Below are positions 34,625 through 46,505 of a DNA stretch of 64,000 nt, piece by piece. The notes beneath the pieces were generated by a model, which was given only the letters and a program-made list of their open reading frames with translations, was not told the origin of the DNA and did no database searches. Source of the stretch: Lingula anatina. Its lineage: Eukaryota; Brachiopoda; Lingulata; Lingulida; Lingulidae. The stretch lies in assembly GCF_001039355.2 (NCBI RefSeq), contig NW_019775125.1, forward strand, positions 344,780-408,779, given 5' to 3'. Position 1 is the first letter of the stretch; each line of letters begins with the position of its first letter. A program made the translations under genes and the position numbers.

Positions 34625-37319
34625 GGGAGAGAGAGATTAATTGTTTGTTATATACTCCAAGGAAAGTGGTTCTTTCTCAACATGGATATTATCTGTTATG
34701 CGAATACTGCATTTTCCACTGGCGCCGCATGATGAAATAGTATACAATTTTTCCGTATGAATTTTTCGGCATTGACATCGTAAGCAGCTTTGGGCTGCGG
34801 CGAGTACGTTTGCATTATGTGCGGCTGCCGTGCCATTTCTCCGACATGACCTTGAGGTCACGCGGGCATAAATCGGGTTTTCGGTTGAAAGTGATTGTAC
34901 AGAGCCCTTTCAGTCTCAGTGCAGTTATCGTACGCCTTCCAAAGTGGAACAAGAGGTTCAAAACATTTGCACGATCACCGAAAGACCACTGAACATTGCC
35001 CGTATGGAAAGCGAAGAATGCCATCCACGGCCTTTGGGCTTATGGTCTCAAAATTTGGCAAAAAATTTAGCTTTACAAAATTTCAGGAGCCGGCAATCTG
35101 TATGATTGCATGCCATTTTAGACGGCACCGTCTACCTCCGCACAGGCGAGGCACAAAAATGGATTTACGGACAGTATACGAGTATCGTGCTGACATTGCT
35201 AGGCAAATGTATTATACACTTTACACAGCATGTTTGAGGTAATTTTCAGAACAATTGCGATAGTGGAGCAAGCAACGCAATCAGTGTTTATCTCTAGCAC
35301 TTACATTTCCCACCAACATGACGATAGTTACAGCAACCATAACCCAGTCAAATACTTGTGGTACTGAAAATATAAATAGTGGCAAATTATTTGATACAGA
35401 AACAAGCTATAACATAACTAACTTTCTTCATCATGTTCATATTCGGTATAATATTTATACGCTCTGTTATAAGGTTTCTGAGCACTGTCTTGTTAAATCT
35501 GAAAACAAACAAACAAGCAAACAATCGAACGAACAAATGAACGAACGCACAAAAAATAAAATAAACAAAACAAACAAACAAATAAAAAGCGCTCAGTAAT
35601 TATCTATTGACAACCAGACTTTGAACTTGGGCAAGGTACACGAAAATGGCGCGCCAGTTAACAAATTACTTATAAATCATGTATGATTTTAATGAACTTG
35701 TACTTACCTCTCAAGACAAAGATTAAGATGATATTAATGACGTCATTGATGGCATGGAGGCCAGTGAGAAGCAACCAAGGTATGAACATCCATCGATGGC
35801 GCTTAAACGAATTAAAGGTAAAAGGAAATAAATCAACCAAACCTAGTAAAATGGATGTGAAATATCCAGAAAAAAAACATAATATCTAAACATTGGTAGT
35901 AGGCTTAGTCAGAACCACAGCACTGATACACTGATTGATCAAAGCAATCAAAGAGAATTCCTAACACCACTTGGACCGGAGACTAGGGAAAGCCGTAGAA
36001 CATTTTAGCACTGTTAATAAATATTTTTGAATTAAGGCCCTGACTATGTACTAATAGCTAAGAAAACAGGTAAATAACGTGTAAACAGGAGCCTATACAA
36101 GCTAAATTTATGTCTTTCGTGTCAACTGCTGGTTGATGGTACAAATGAGTAAGCCTCCCAAAACGCAATGTAGCCATTCTGTCATTGTGACATTAAAACA
36201 GCTTCCTGAAACATCGTGAAGTTGTTTTATTTTATATAAGAGGGCCCCCATTTATGCGACTTTCAGAGAGAACATTAAGCATCATTAAATGCTCACTTTG
36301 CGTTATCTTAACTTCTTAATCGAGGACACGCCAACAACATGTAATATGATGTTCTTACGAAGGACACACCCACAAATGTGGCGTACTTGCCGAGGACACG
36401 CCCACTAATTTGATGTACTAACCAAGGAGACGGCCAGTAAAACGACGTACTTACCGAGGACACGCCCACTAATAGAACCACTGCACTGATGAGCCAACAG
36501 GCGCTGAGGATTAAAGAAACCAGCAACTCCGGTCTCGGGAACACAACGTTGTCCTTGACGACGTCTATCGAATGTGTCTCGTTGCCATGGGGATTGGCAA
36601 AGTGATTGACTGAAATAAGGACACATGTCAAATTTTGACAAATTGCAATGTCCCAATTTTCACGTTGCCCAGTATGTAAATAAAAACACAAGAAGTAAAA
36701 TAGGCATTGCAGATTCAGATTAAATGATCTCTAAACCATGCTCCATTCATCAATAGTAGAGGAAAATTAATCAGTATAATGGACATGCCGTATACTACAC
36801 AAGTGACCTGGGGTGCGCCATCTGATTCTGGTGGATTGTACGAGATTCGTCATATATAAAAAATATTTCAAATTTGCTCAACGCATCATTTAGGCCCACT
36901 GGTATAGGTAAAATATAATTGTGATGCACAGGGTGTGTTTCCTACCTGTAGCGATTCCGTAAATAGCATACCCGAATTCCATAATACCCCAGACCTGAAG
37001 ACAAAGTGTACAATATAAACAGTCCGTCGGAATGAGAACAAAGGTGGGGTAGATTGTATATAAATAGCTCATAGAATATGATCTTATGTTAATTTTATGG
37101 AAAAGTGGTTAGGTTTTGATACTAAAAAATGTCCCACGTCTTGGAGCCAACAAGCATACAAAGAACGTTATTATAACGTTACCATGGCGTTATTTGGTTA
37201 TTTTAACGTTATGGAAACGTTATAATAACGTTTCATGTTTGCCGGATACTAACCAGGGACCAAACACCGCATGCATACGACCCCTGGCGGAGAGTACAGC
37301 AGAAACAACAGCACTTCAT
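33922..37319 (-). CDS. Four-transmembrane LAPTM-like protein, seven exons
   Basis: Coding exons in minus order are 37319-37254, 36994-36946, 36609-36455, 35801-35708, 35363-35305, 34446-34387 and 34071-33922. All junctions are GT-AG with matching phase, giving 633 nt and 210 aa. The start is MKCCCFCCTLRQGSY, a CCxCCxxRxG cluster like that opening LAPTM4/5 proteins. Four hydrophobic segments follow: about 16-38; PELLVSLILSACWLISAVVL; FIPWLLLTGLHAINDVINII; and VFDWVMVAVTIVMLVG. The first loop has an N-glycosylation site (NET). The charged tail holds two PVPEQD repeats. LAPTM proteins sit in late endosomes or lysosomes and sort cargo through tail motifs (family knowledge). The classical PPxY is absent here, so the family call is less sure than the gene itself. 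The donor of exon 3 lies in a 32-bp minisatellite. Confidence 0.8.
34592..34634. repeat. (GA)n microsatellite
   Basis: GA-rich run just upstream (on +) of unannotated sequence, inside an intron of the minus-strand gene. Confidence 0.95.
34640..35300. other. Intronic sequence with overlapping open frames, no gene
   Basis: Open frames exist on both strands (34637-34861 minus, 34895-35242 plus), but no domain, splice pattern or start context supports coding. The region is higher in GC than its neighbours. Confidence 0.4.
36321..36486 (-). repeat. 32-bp minisatellite spanning the exon 3 splice donor
   Basis: Three units of exactly 32 bp and one of 38 bp follow the exon end on the minus strand. 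Each ends in GGCGTGTCCTCG or a close variant and is followed by GTAAGT, GTTAGT, GCAAGT or GTAAGA. The last 19 bases of the exon belong to the repeat. Confidence 0.85.
37162..37232. repeat. AACGTTATTATAACGTT inverted repeat
   Basis: Two copies of an AACGTTATNATAACGTT-like palindrome in opposite orientation, separated by about 40 bp, just inside intron 1 of the LAPTM-like gene. Confidence 0.7.
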
Positions 37320-39738
37320 TTTGGACCGCCGCCCGAGGTTATTTCGGATATCAGACTATCTTCAAACTACAGGTAGGCTGGTCATCGGGGTTGATCTACG
37401 TCTCTGGAAAAAGAGGAGGAAAATGCATGAAAAAAATGTATGTCAATTCTAAGATTTCGATGTCTACATTTCTTGCAAACTACCTGTCTATCCCAATTCA
37501 GGTCTACAAAACGAGAAAACTCCTCATATAAATGTATTTGAGGTTGATTTTTTCTTGCTGATATGGAAGGAAAGAAAATGTTGTACCTTACTATTGGCCA
37601 ATCCTTTTCGATCAAAGTTAATTAATTCATTAAAAATTGTGGAACACATCGTATCAAAAGAGTAAAGGCCGAGCAATGGTTTTAGAGTAAAAAATTGCTT
37701 CTTTTTCGAGGAAAACTCAATTTAATGAGAAAATCTTGCACAGGATACATTTACATTTAAGACCCATGCATTTAGTCGACTTAATTGAACAAATGTGAAT
37801 CAGCGGCTGCCCACTCTAATAGAACACTGTAGCTGATCTTTTAAAAGAAAGATGTAACTAAATGGGCTGTACACGGATTTATTCTACTTGAATTTGGCCA
37901 AAATTTTAGGACTTAGCGTTTAACCTACATTTGTTTTTGTCAAACCGGCTCCTAGAATCATGCCAGACATACACAATGTATGTTCATGTGTTCTGTCAAA
38001 ATATGAAAGTTGACAGAACAGCTATGTATTCTGCTGATAAATGCCAAATAAAATGAAACTTTAACTTCCAAAACGTTCAAAATAATTTTCTTGACGGACA
38101 ACAAAAATAAACTGAAGCTCAATCACAATTGCGAGAGATGTTTTCAAGATGACTTAGAAGGTGCAATTTTGTAGCCATTTTTTCAACGTCGATTGGTCTC
38201 TCTGCAGTGTAAGAGATCATAACATTGAAAACCTCCTCATTCCCCGCCCTCATTTTTTACTGCCCCGTTTTGTTTATTTTAAAATTCATTCTAACCATTT
38301 AAACATCTTTGAAAAATAAAACTTCCTCTTATCCGCGTGAAGCACCAGTCGTACCTATTTTGGGAGACGTATCTAGGTCGGGATGGCCCCTGTCCCTCAG
38401 CTTTTGGCGCCTTAATCTATACTGTCATCTCTAGGACAAGCACGCTATACAGCCGTGATCATTTTGTTATTGAATAGCATGTCGAAGATGAAACAAATCA
38501 AATTAAACACTGCTAATATATTACTAATACAAACGTGTAGGAACACCATGGGAAATATGTAATTGATGTATCGACTGAGCTTTTTCTTTTCTTAAGCCTT
38601 TTGAAATTCAAACGGGTTCTGTTGATTATGTTGTTATGGTCATTGAAGCAAAGTGAACTAATCAATTTAGTGTACTTTTTGTCATTTTCCTAACACGTAC
38701 CGTTGCTCAGTTTTCCGGGTAATTGAAGTCAACCTGCAAGTGAACACCCTACCACAGATAATCCATCTCTCAGCGGTGAATCTGTCTTTGGTTTGTTCCC
38801 AGTCTATTAAATATGTGACAATTCGCCTTCAGTGATATTGACGTCCAACAAAAAAATTTTAGCTGATTAATTGTCATTCTAGCAAACGGCAGGCTGGCTC
38901 CGGTAGGTAATTCCGGAGGCTCTTATTGCATCCCGTAATTATCAGAAACATGCATTTATCGAATCATTAGAGGAAGTCGAAAGTTAATTCGTGTGCATTT
39001 GCAACTCTTCGGGAAATTAAATTAGTTTTTATTCGAAGTATTGTCTGCACCGAGCTGCCGTCAGCACCCTGAGGTTCACAGGACAGTGAGGCCTCACCCC
39101 TGTATTTTCCTTAAGTCTCGGTGCCCTGTGAACCCCAGGGAATTGAGGCCTAGCAGATGGTTATAACGTCCAGTCTGTACGACAGTGACAATGTGGGGCA
39201 AAGTTTATAGCACTGCGAGGAACAAGAGAGAGTCAATGTCCTTGCGTTCTAAAGAAAAGAGCACGGTAATAATTTCCATGTAAAACTGTTAGCAAACCAA
39301 AATGTGGCTACAACATGGTTGCTGCTGAAAAAATGAGCGGGAGAGAACATTTGTGAGAGAAGATTGGGAAGATTAGCGACGAGAGTGAGATTTGTCCATT
39401 AGAATATAATGTGCAATGATGCGCTAAGTTCAATTCCTAGGAAATTGGGTAAATGCAATTTACCCTCAAGGTCTCTATAAGCCATTTATCCTCAGAGTTA
39501 TCTGACGCGACGTTATTAATTACATAGTAGCATATGACTATTCTCGGTGCGTCTTAATCGCCCTTTTAGATACGTCCCAGAAGTCGTTTAAATTCGTGCA
39601 AGTTAATAATTGCTTCCTTTGGGCCTTTGGTTTATCTGAATCCCAGACGAATGCTCTTACTGAATAATCTTCACTTTGTCTAATTGGCGAATAGAGTGCT
39701 AGCTTCTGTGGCAGATGTTAAAATGTGTGAAGTAATGA

Positions 39739-39880
39739 CAGACAGACAGACAGACAGATGGAAAGATGGACAGTCAGACAGACTAAAAGACACGCGGACA
39801 GACAGACAGGCAGGCAGGCAGGCACACAGATAGACAGGCAGACAAAAAGACACAGACAGACAGACAGGCAGATGGACTAC
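39739..39880. repeat. (GACA)n/(GGCA)n tetranucleotide repeat
   Basis: Interrupted GACA units with a GGCA block at about 39807-39823. Confidence 0.95.
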
Positions 39881-41218
39881 CAGTAGAAGATGGGATACAA
39901 TGTGGTGGTTTTACCAAGGAAAAAAGATGGATGGAAACTCGAATCACTCATCACAGTCTTTCAGCGAAATCGATTTTACCTCTTGTTTCACCACACTAAA
40001 GTGACAGTATTAGGAAGACAGTAGAACATGTACACAGTATATTCTGTTAGTATTCGTCTTTGACAATTTGTACCAATAGTTGACACCTGTCTTTGTTAAT
40101 CAGGTTTCAAAGGGATCGTTCAATCATTGCCAATACAATCAGACCCTGGATGTCTGACTTTGTTTTCTGCATCTGTCGTATAACTTTTTATTTTGCCAAA
40201 CGCAAAAAAAAAAAAACGTCCTCGGCTAGTTTCTATTTTGATATCCTGTGACGTGTCTTTATCCATTTTAATTCAATGAGTATTCATCATAATGAACTTG
40301 GGAACAATAAGTGATGTGAAGACTTTGCAGTTAATTTAGAACTACATCAAGGAAACAGCAAGTTACTAAAACGTAAAATTACGGCAATAAAGACAATGAC
40401 AGCGGAAAGACTTCTTGAAAATTTAGGATCATGGAGTTGTTGAACTAGGGTATTAATTTTAAATGTTCCCTATCAATATCGACGTAGCAATCACGGAATG
40501 ATGATAAAATGCATTATTTATTATTCATCTTCCCTACCATTGCTCTTTATATTTACTAGTACTGGGTAGTACTGGTTTTCACATAGTGTAAGACACTTGA
40601 TAACACTGGTAAATTGACCTCCGTTGCTCCCCACCTCTCTTTCTCCCGTCTCTCTCTCTTTCTTTTTTTTTCTCAGCCAACACCCATACCTGTGTTCTAA
40701 CTCTAAACACCACGTCCGTTTTTTGTTTCTTACTTCAAGTTGTTCACGTTCACTGTTGTTATTAATTGTGTTTGACCTCTATACACATATCACCCGTTAA
40801 ACTACACTATATCTGTGTATTACGGAATACTTCATGAAATTGAACTTTTAACTTAACCATAAACTAAACCATAACAGCATTACCTAAACAATGATTCTGA
40901 CAAAGTTGTGGCAAGCCTAGTTATTGTAACTCCGGGCTGTCACAGCATACCGAAGAAACTGTTCTGGTGAAGTAAATATTCGCATTTTTCCGATAATGCG
41001 TAAGCTCAGGTGCTGAACGAAACAACGAAACATGGCTACAGCTACATACACTGTAACCACAAGGAAGATAAAAAACCCATGTTTACATTTCTATTTAGCT
41101 TTAAGTTCCAATGTCAACAACGAACGAATAATTGCAACCCCCGGACTAACGATATTGAAGTCTTTGAATAAATGTACAGTATTAGTTGTACACGTAGAAA
41201 GTACCCCAGGTTTACCAA

Positions 41219-41250
41219 GTGGGGGGGGGGTAGGGGGGGAGGGGGGGTAG
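41219..41250 (+). repeat. G-tract cluster, potential G-quadruplex
   Basis: Runs of 10, 7 and 7 G separated by one or two bases. Confidence 0.8.
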
Positions 41251-42598
41251 AGTGATATTCCTCGGCGGGTCTTGTAAGAAAAAGCCTTTCTCTAAAAGTA
41301 TATGTTTGTTTTGTTAAATTCGTTCTGGAGACTTCCGCACATGGACAAGGTATGACATAAACATGGTGGTTCTACCTCGATTTTGTTTTGATCATCTAGT
41401 TTATCGTGACCGGCTGTCCGGAACTAACATGGTCTTCATACAGTGTAGAAGATTATTCACCGCAACAAAATCTATGTTGAACTTCAGACTTTATTCACTT
41501 CAAACCTAATAACAGAAATACCCTGACCGTGTCGTGGCTCTATAGGGATGATCAACAAATGGTTCTATAATTACATTTCAATTGACAAACTCTCTCCTTG
41601 TAGTAAGGGCCTTTGGGAATGTCTTCTAAATGGGGTCATTGATATTCTAGCTATGAGATGAAGTAGCCTCGACTTTAGATTTACTTCTGCTGTAAACTAA
41701 GATGTCTGACGTACAAAAATGGATGGACCTGATCGGGTATGGTGGATACAGGGTGGGATGGGGGTGAGGATTAGGAGTGAGTTAGCTCTCAAACATTTCT
41801 TTATTTCTTACATGAATCATTCAGTCATCTATATATTTATTTCTGTTGATAGACGCACCACCCCCTCCCTCTGGCCAATCTTTGTTTCAAATAGAACCTC
41901 CAGTTTGAAATCCTGCCCATCTCCCCCCACCTTCCAGAAGCTGATAGCTCCCCACGGTTGGTGAACGGTGCGATTAGCCTCTCATTAACTATCGCTTTTT
42001 TGTACATTGATCTAGTCTTGGCCGCGTTTTTGTAAAGTGTCTCAATGCCGGACTTTAGTAGGCCTATGTGTTGCAACAACAGCGTTCGGGGAATACTTCT
42101 CCAATCAATGAATATAGTTGTCTTTATTGTGAATGGCAAATTGAAGTTGTCCCAAAACAATGAATGCAGGCGAAGTAACGGTATATCTTCGAACAAAAAC
42201 AGGCTAGGCATCCTGACCATTGTGGAAGAAAGTTGGAATACATCCAGATAAGCCATAGTATAGCGTTTTCTATCTCAATGCTACATAAAATAACTCTTCA
42301 CACCTGTGAACAAAGCCATTCGTGGGTCGCATGTTAAAAAACATTCTGTCTCTTTTGCAGTCTACATAACAGTATGTAACAGCAGGTTCAGGTTCGATAT
42401 CTACCTTTGCAGTCCATATATATACAGGCGACTACATTACCCTAAGACTAACGACCTACAAGTATGCTTATCACAGTCGTTATCCTTTGTTACTCACAAG
42501 AGAGCAATAAAACCTGTAACAACGTTTCATAAAGATAAGAGAAAAGAGCTCACCACTTCAAGGCTGAATGTCATGTGTCAGAGTCAAGTCATACGTAG

Positions 42599-42634
42599 GT
42601 GGGGGAGGGTGGGGGTGGAGGGGGGGAGGGGGGT
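42599..42634 (+). repeat. Second G-tract cluster, potential G-quadruplex
   Basis: Six G-runs of 3-7 bases separated by single A or T bases. Confidence 0.8.
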
Positions 42635-43020
42635 GCAATCCGCTCCAATTAACCCGGGAATACCCGGTAGGTCCGCTCTCAATCAAATTTTGTTACTGAG
42701 AATATCAGGGATGAAAGTTGTAAAAACTGAACACCCTTAAAACGTAGCTTGCAATTTTCATCGCGTTTAGGCCATAATTTTTTTTTTAAATTGAAGACTA
42801 AAAATCCTGATATCAGTCATCCTGGAAACTTCCACCCATGGTATGTATCATTTTGGTAAAAGAGTCCTCTTTCGTGAAAAAGACCATACCCCCTTTTTTC
42901 CCTGGCTACAGATCCGAGCGCACTGGTTTAAACTAAATGACAGTCTCTACATGTATCCTTGGACAAACAGATGCAGACTTCCTTTGTTTTATATCCACTT
43001 CCATCGAATCAATCAACTAA

Positions 43021-43688
43021 GGCCACACTTTTTTAATTTTATGGATGACATCCTGCGCGCGCACGGATTTTCGCCCGTTCTCCAAAAAAAAAAAAAAAAA
43101 AAAAAAAAAANNNNNNNNNNNNNNNNNNNNNNNNNNNNNNNNNNNNNNNNNNNNNNNNNNNNNNNNNNNNNNNNNNNNNNNNNNNNNNNNNNNNNNNNNN
43201 NNNNNNNNNNNNNNNNNNNNNNNNNNNNNNNNNNNNNNNNNNNNNNNNNNNNNNNNNNNNNNNNNNNNNNNNNNNNNNNNNNNNNNNNNNNNNNNNNNNN
43301 NNNNNNNNNNNNNNNNNNNNNNNNNNNNNNNNNNNNNNNNNNNNNNNNNNNNNNNNNNNNNNNNNNNNNNNNNNNNNNNNNNNNNNNNNNNNNNNNNNNN
43401 NNNNNNNNNNNNNNNNNNNNNNNNNNNNNNNNNNNNNNNNNNNNNNNNNNNNNNNNNNNNNNNNNNNNNNNNNNNNNNNNNNNNNNNNNNNNNNNNNNNN
43501 NNNNNNNNNNNNNNNNNNNNNNNNNNNNNNNNNNNNNNNNNNNNNNNNNNNNNNNNNNNNNNNNNNNNNNNNNTTTTTTTTATTTATGCATTTTTTTTTT
43601 TTTTTTGGACTGTTTTTTTTTTTCGCCCTCTCGCACCGATTTTGGGTTACTCAGAGGATGTCATCCATAAAAATAAAAAAGTGTGGCC
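43021..43688. mobile_element. Harbinger-like MITE containing the assembly gap
   Basis: GGCCACACTTTTTTAATTTT and the following ATGGATGACATCCT at the left are inverted at the right end (43640-43688), with TAA on both sides (43018-43020 and 43689-43691). A GGCC-type terminus and a TWA target duplication fit PIF/Harbinger. The inside is poly(A), a 463-base N run and poly(T). Confidence 0.75.
43111..43573. other. Assembly gap
   Basis: 463 consecutive N, bounded by A27 on the left and T-rich sequence on the right. Sized gap of unknown content. Confidence 1.
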
Positions 43689-45084
43689 TAAGTGTTCGCC
43701 AACAACGAGTGAAATGTTATAAAAATAAAGCCACACATCTCACCCGGGAAGTACCGCCTACTGCTGACCTATCAACGAGCTAGAGCCGCAGAAACTTCCA
43801 CATTGTTTTCTCTCTGACATCGCTTAGTGCACAAAGAGTAAAACACACAGTGCCCTGTTTCACCGGGTCAAGCAAATAAAGGTGTTCGATGCAGCCTCTG
43901 AGCTTGAACATTGTAAAGGTCGCTCATTGCAAAATACTACATGTATCCTCTACCATGCAGGGACACAGATCGATTTTTACAAGATATTCACACATATGTC
44001 TTTAGATAAATAGAGTCATTTGAATCTTGCTTTGTGAAAAATTGCCTATTAATATATGGCACCCCGGTAGAGGGTAGCAAAATACTAGAGGGAAATTGAT
44101 GATAAAAAGTGAAGTGATTTTGACGCATATGTATAAAGTGTGACCCAATTACATCCCGTTGCGTGACGCACTACAAACAAACCCGTCTTTAAAATACATA
44201 TATGTAAAGCCAGCTTGTCATATGTGCATGACTGATCAGGTTAGGTTATCTTCAACCATCTTAGATAAGTCACGGGAGTTACCGAACGCAAGTCATTTTG
44301 AAGCAAAAGAAAAGAAGTCACGTACTTGATAAAGTGCCAATTTGTAAATCTATCAAACAAACCTTTATAGGTATTGAGGGTCGTTTCGTACTCAGGAAGG
44401 CCCTCTTAATATATAACAATCCTTTTTTAACGTCTGCATATAGGGAATATATCCACATGACAGGTTGCGAGTGTCACCAACTGTGACAGCCACAGAATAC
44501 TGTACCACTACTATTGTGGCGTAACAATCAGCAAGCTATTGTCAGTATGTCAGCCTCCCTCTTCGTGTGCTACATGTATCTCTATCCATGGATCAGCTTA
44601 CCTTCTTAACGACTCCACGTCTTCTGGCATAAAACCTTTATAAACAAAACTGTTTCGCTATCATATGATCGACGTTATTTCACGTGCTTATAATGGCTTC
44701 ATTCCCTTGACTGCAGCTGATCTAGCTCTAAGTGAGTACAATGTCTATATTAAGATAGGAATCCGGCTGACATGAGTTACTTACCACTCCATCAACTCTG
44801 TGTTTGACATGTAGATCTGAGACAAGGAAGTGGAGGACCCGATATGATTAATAGTCCATTTACACGATCTCTACGCTAGCCAGATGATGTCAATTTCGTG
44901 TGTACATTTTCCAATAAGCTGGAGCTATGGGTGGTATTCTTTGATATTTGAACTCTTTCCATTATTCAATATTAGCATGGTATCCGCTTATTATATGACT
45001 ATGGCTGTGAAATAGCCCGTATCAGATACGCATTAAAAATACACGACATGCATATATATGAAAGAGACTAATAGAAAGGGAACA

Positions 45085-45107
45085 CGAGAGAGAGAGAGAA
45101 GGGGGAG

Positions 45108-45141
<34 letters not shown>

Positions 45142-45153
45142 AGAGAGAGAGAG
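45085..45153. repeat. Compound (GA)n-(GT)n-(GA)n microsatellite
   Basis: GA, then GT, then GA runs in direct succession. Confidence 0.95.
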
Positions 45154-46429
45154 TATCAGAGGAATACACCGTTTCAGAACACTTTACCTTAGGCACGGTC
45201 TCCAGCAAGAACCGGCAACAGTACAATATCCCCAATATTCCACGTCGAACGCCTCCAGGGGAACTATAAAGTCAAGAACAGCGACTGAAGCAGGACTTCT
45301 AGCTGTGGCTCTTAACCACGGCACTAGTACTGTCCTGTTATATATATTCCTTAACTTGACCCGTTAAAACGCCAGCCCATCTATTGTCAGGGATTCTAAC
45401 CGGTATGAACCGAGTTTACAACGTACAGTCCGTCTATTGAAACCGAACACGCTGACGATGACAGTCAAGAACGATGGACTAACCTTAAAAGAACGGCCTT
45501 TTTCTCTGTTCAGTGCTTGTCAGTACTTCCAAGCTGACGCCTGACCCGTGACCTCATATAGAGGTCAACGTTCCCACTATGATCTACAAGTCGCCTTGGC
45601 GGTGTGGTATCTTAACGACGTTTTATGGAAGCCAGTGATAAGAACAGGCATGCGTATATTTGTATCATCACTGCCACGGTCCACGCACTGACGCAGACAT
45701 AAGAACTCACCTATCAAGATGAACTCGGCCACGACTACTGACAGGAGCCGTGTGCGACTGTTTCCCCTTCACTCTGAACAACAACTTGATTAATGCGTGA
45801 CTCATCGATAAGAGCGATAAACGGCTGCGCGTGCCTGCTCCCCCACCGCTAAGCCAGGCCTGCTCGTGTTTGTTTACTTAAATAAAATACATTTCGACCA
45901 GATTGATACGGACTGGGGGGATATTTATCGAAGTATAAAGTGCAGCCTGACTAGTTGAATACAAATAACACAGGCACGATCACGTTACATGCAGTTAGAT
46001 GCCTAGTAGTGATCATGAAGCTGTTTTATTTACCCTTTTTTCTGGTTGCTGACAGCACATTGTACATTGTACAAAGTACATTGTAAGCGAAGAATTGAAT
46101 GTGCAAACGATCATTGTCATTTTAAAGTTGGCAAGGATAAATATGGTCATATGTGAGTAGGGGTGGGGGTTAGTCTTGAAAGGTTGAGTAGACATCCTGG
46201 TTCTCGTATTTATTTAGTAATTTATTCCTGAACAAAGTTTCTTTTCACATCATGACTATCAACATTCTTCTCTATCTTCAGCGGTTTTGTAGTTTACAAA
46301 GAGAATGAAGAGTCAGAGAGGGCCAGATAGGAAGGAGAGAGACATTTGCCGGTTTAAGCCTCACGGAACTATTGTTTTCAGAACATTTCCAAGAAATGGA
46401 ATGAAGCGAGTGCGTAAACCGTTGATAAT

Positions 46430-46453
46430 GTGTGTGTAAGTGTGTGTGTGTGT

Positions 46454-46492
<39 letters not shown>

Positions 46493-46505
46493 TGTGTTTG
46501 TGTGT
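46430..46505. repeat. (GT)n microsatellite
   Basis: GT run with a few GA interruptions. Confidence 0.95.

Larger units (their letters stand above)
37320..43020. other. Long stretch without a recognised gene
   Basis: Upstream of the LAPTM-like gene on its strand, so its promoter should lie near 37320. No exon supported by motif or splice phase was found in 5.7 kb. It holds a GACA microsatellite, two G-tract clusters and a short inverted GGTTCACAGG/CCTGTGAACC pair at about 39072-39134. Confidence 0.5.

Noticed and set aside
34637-35242. Overlapping open frames at 34.6-35.2 kb as a gene
   Set aside because: No motif, no splice logic, and both strands equally open. It lies inside an intron of the minus-strand gene.
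42843-43722. Long open frames across the N run
   Set aside because: They exist only because N codons are not read as stops.
44780-44825. Possible micro-exon with acceptor and GTAAGT donor on minus
   Set aside because: About 30 nt with no partner exon or domain. The LAPTM-like gene already has a start exon at 37319.
45713-45790. Hydrophobic minus-strand stretch before a GTGAGT donor as a signal-peptide exon
   Set aside because: No ATG in frame and no downstream gene needing it.
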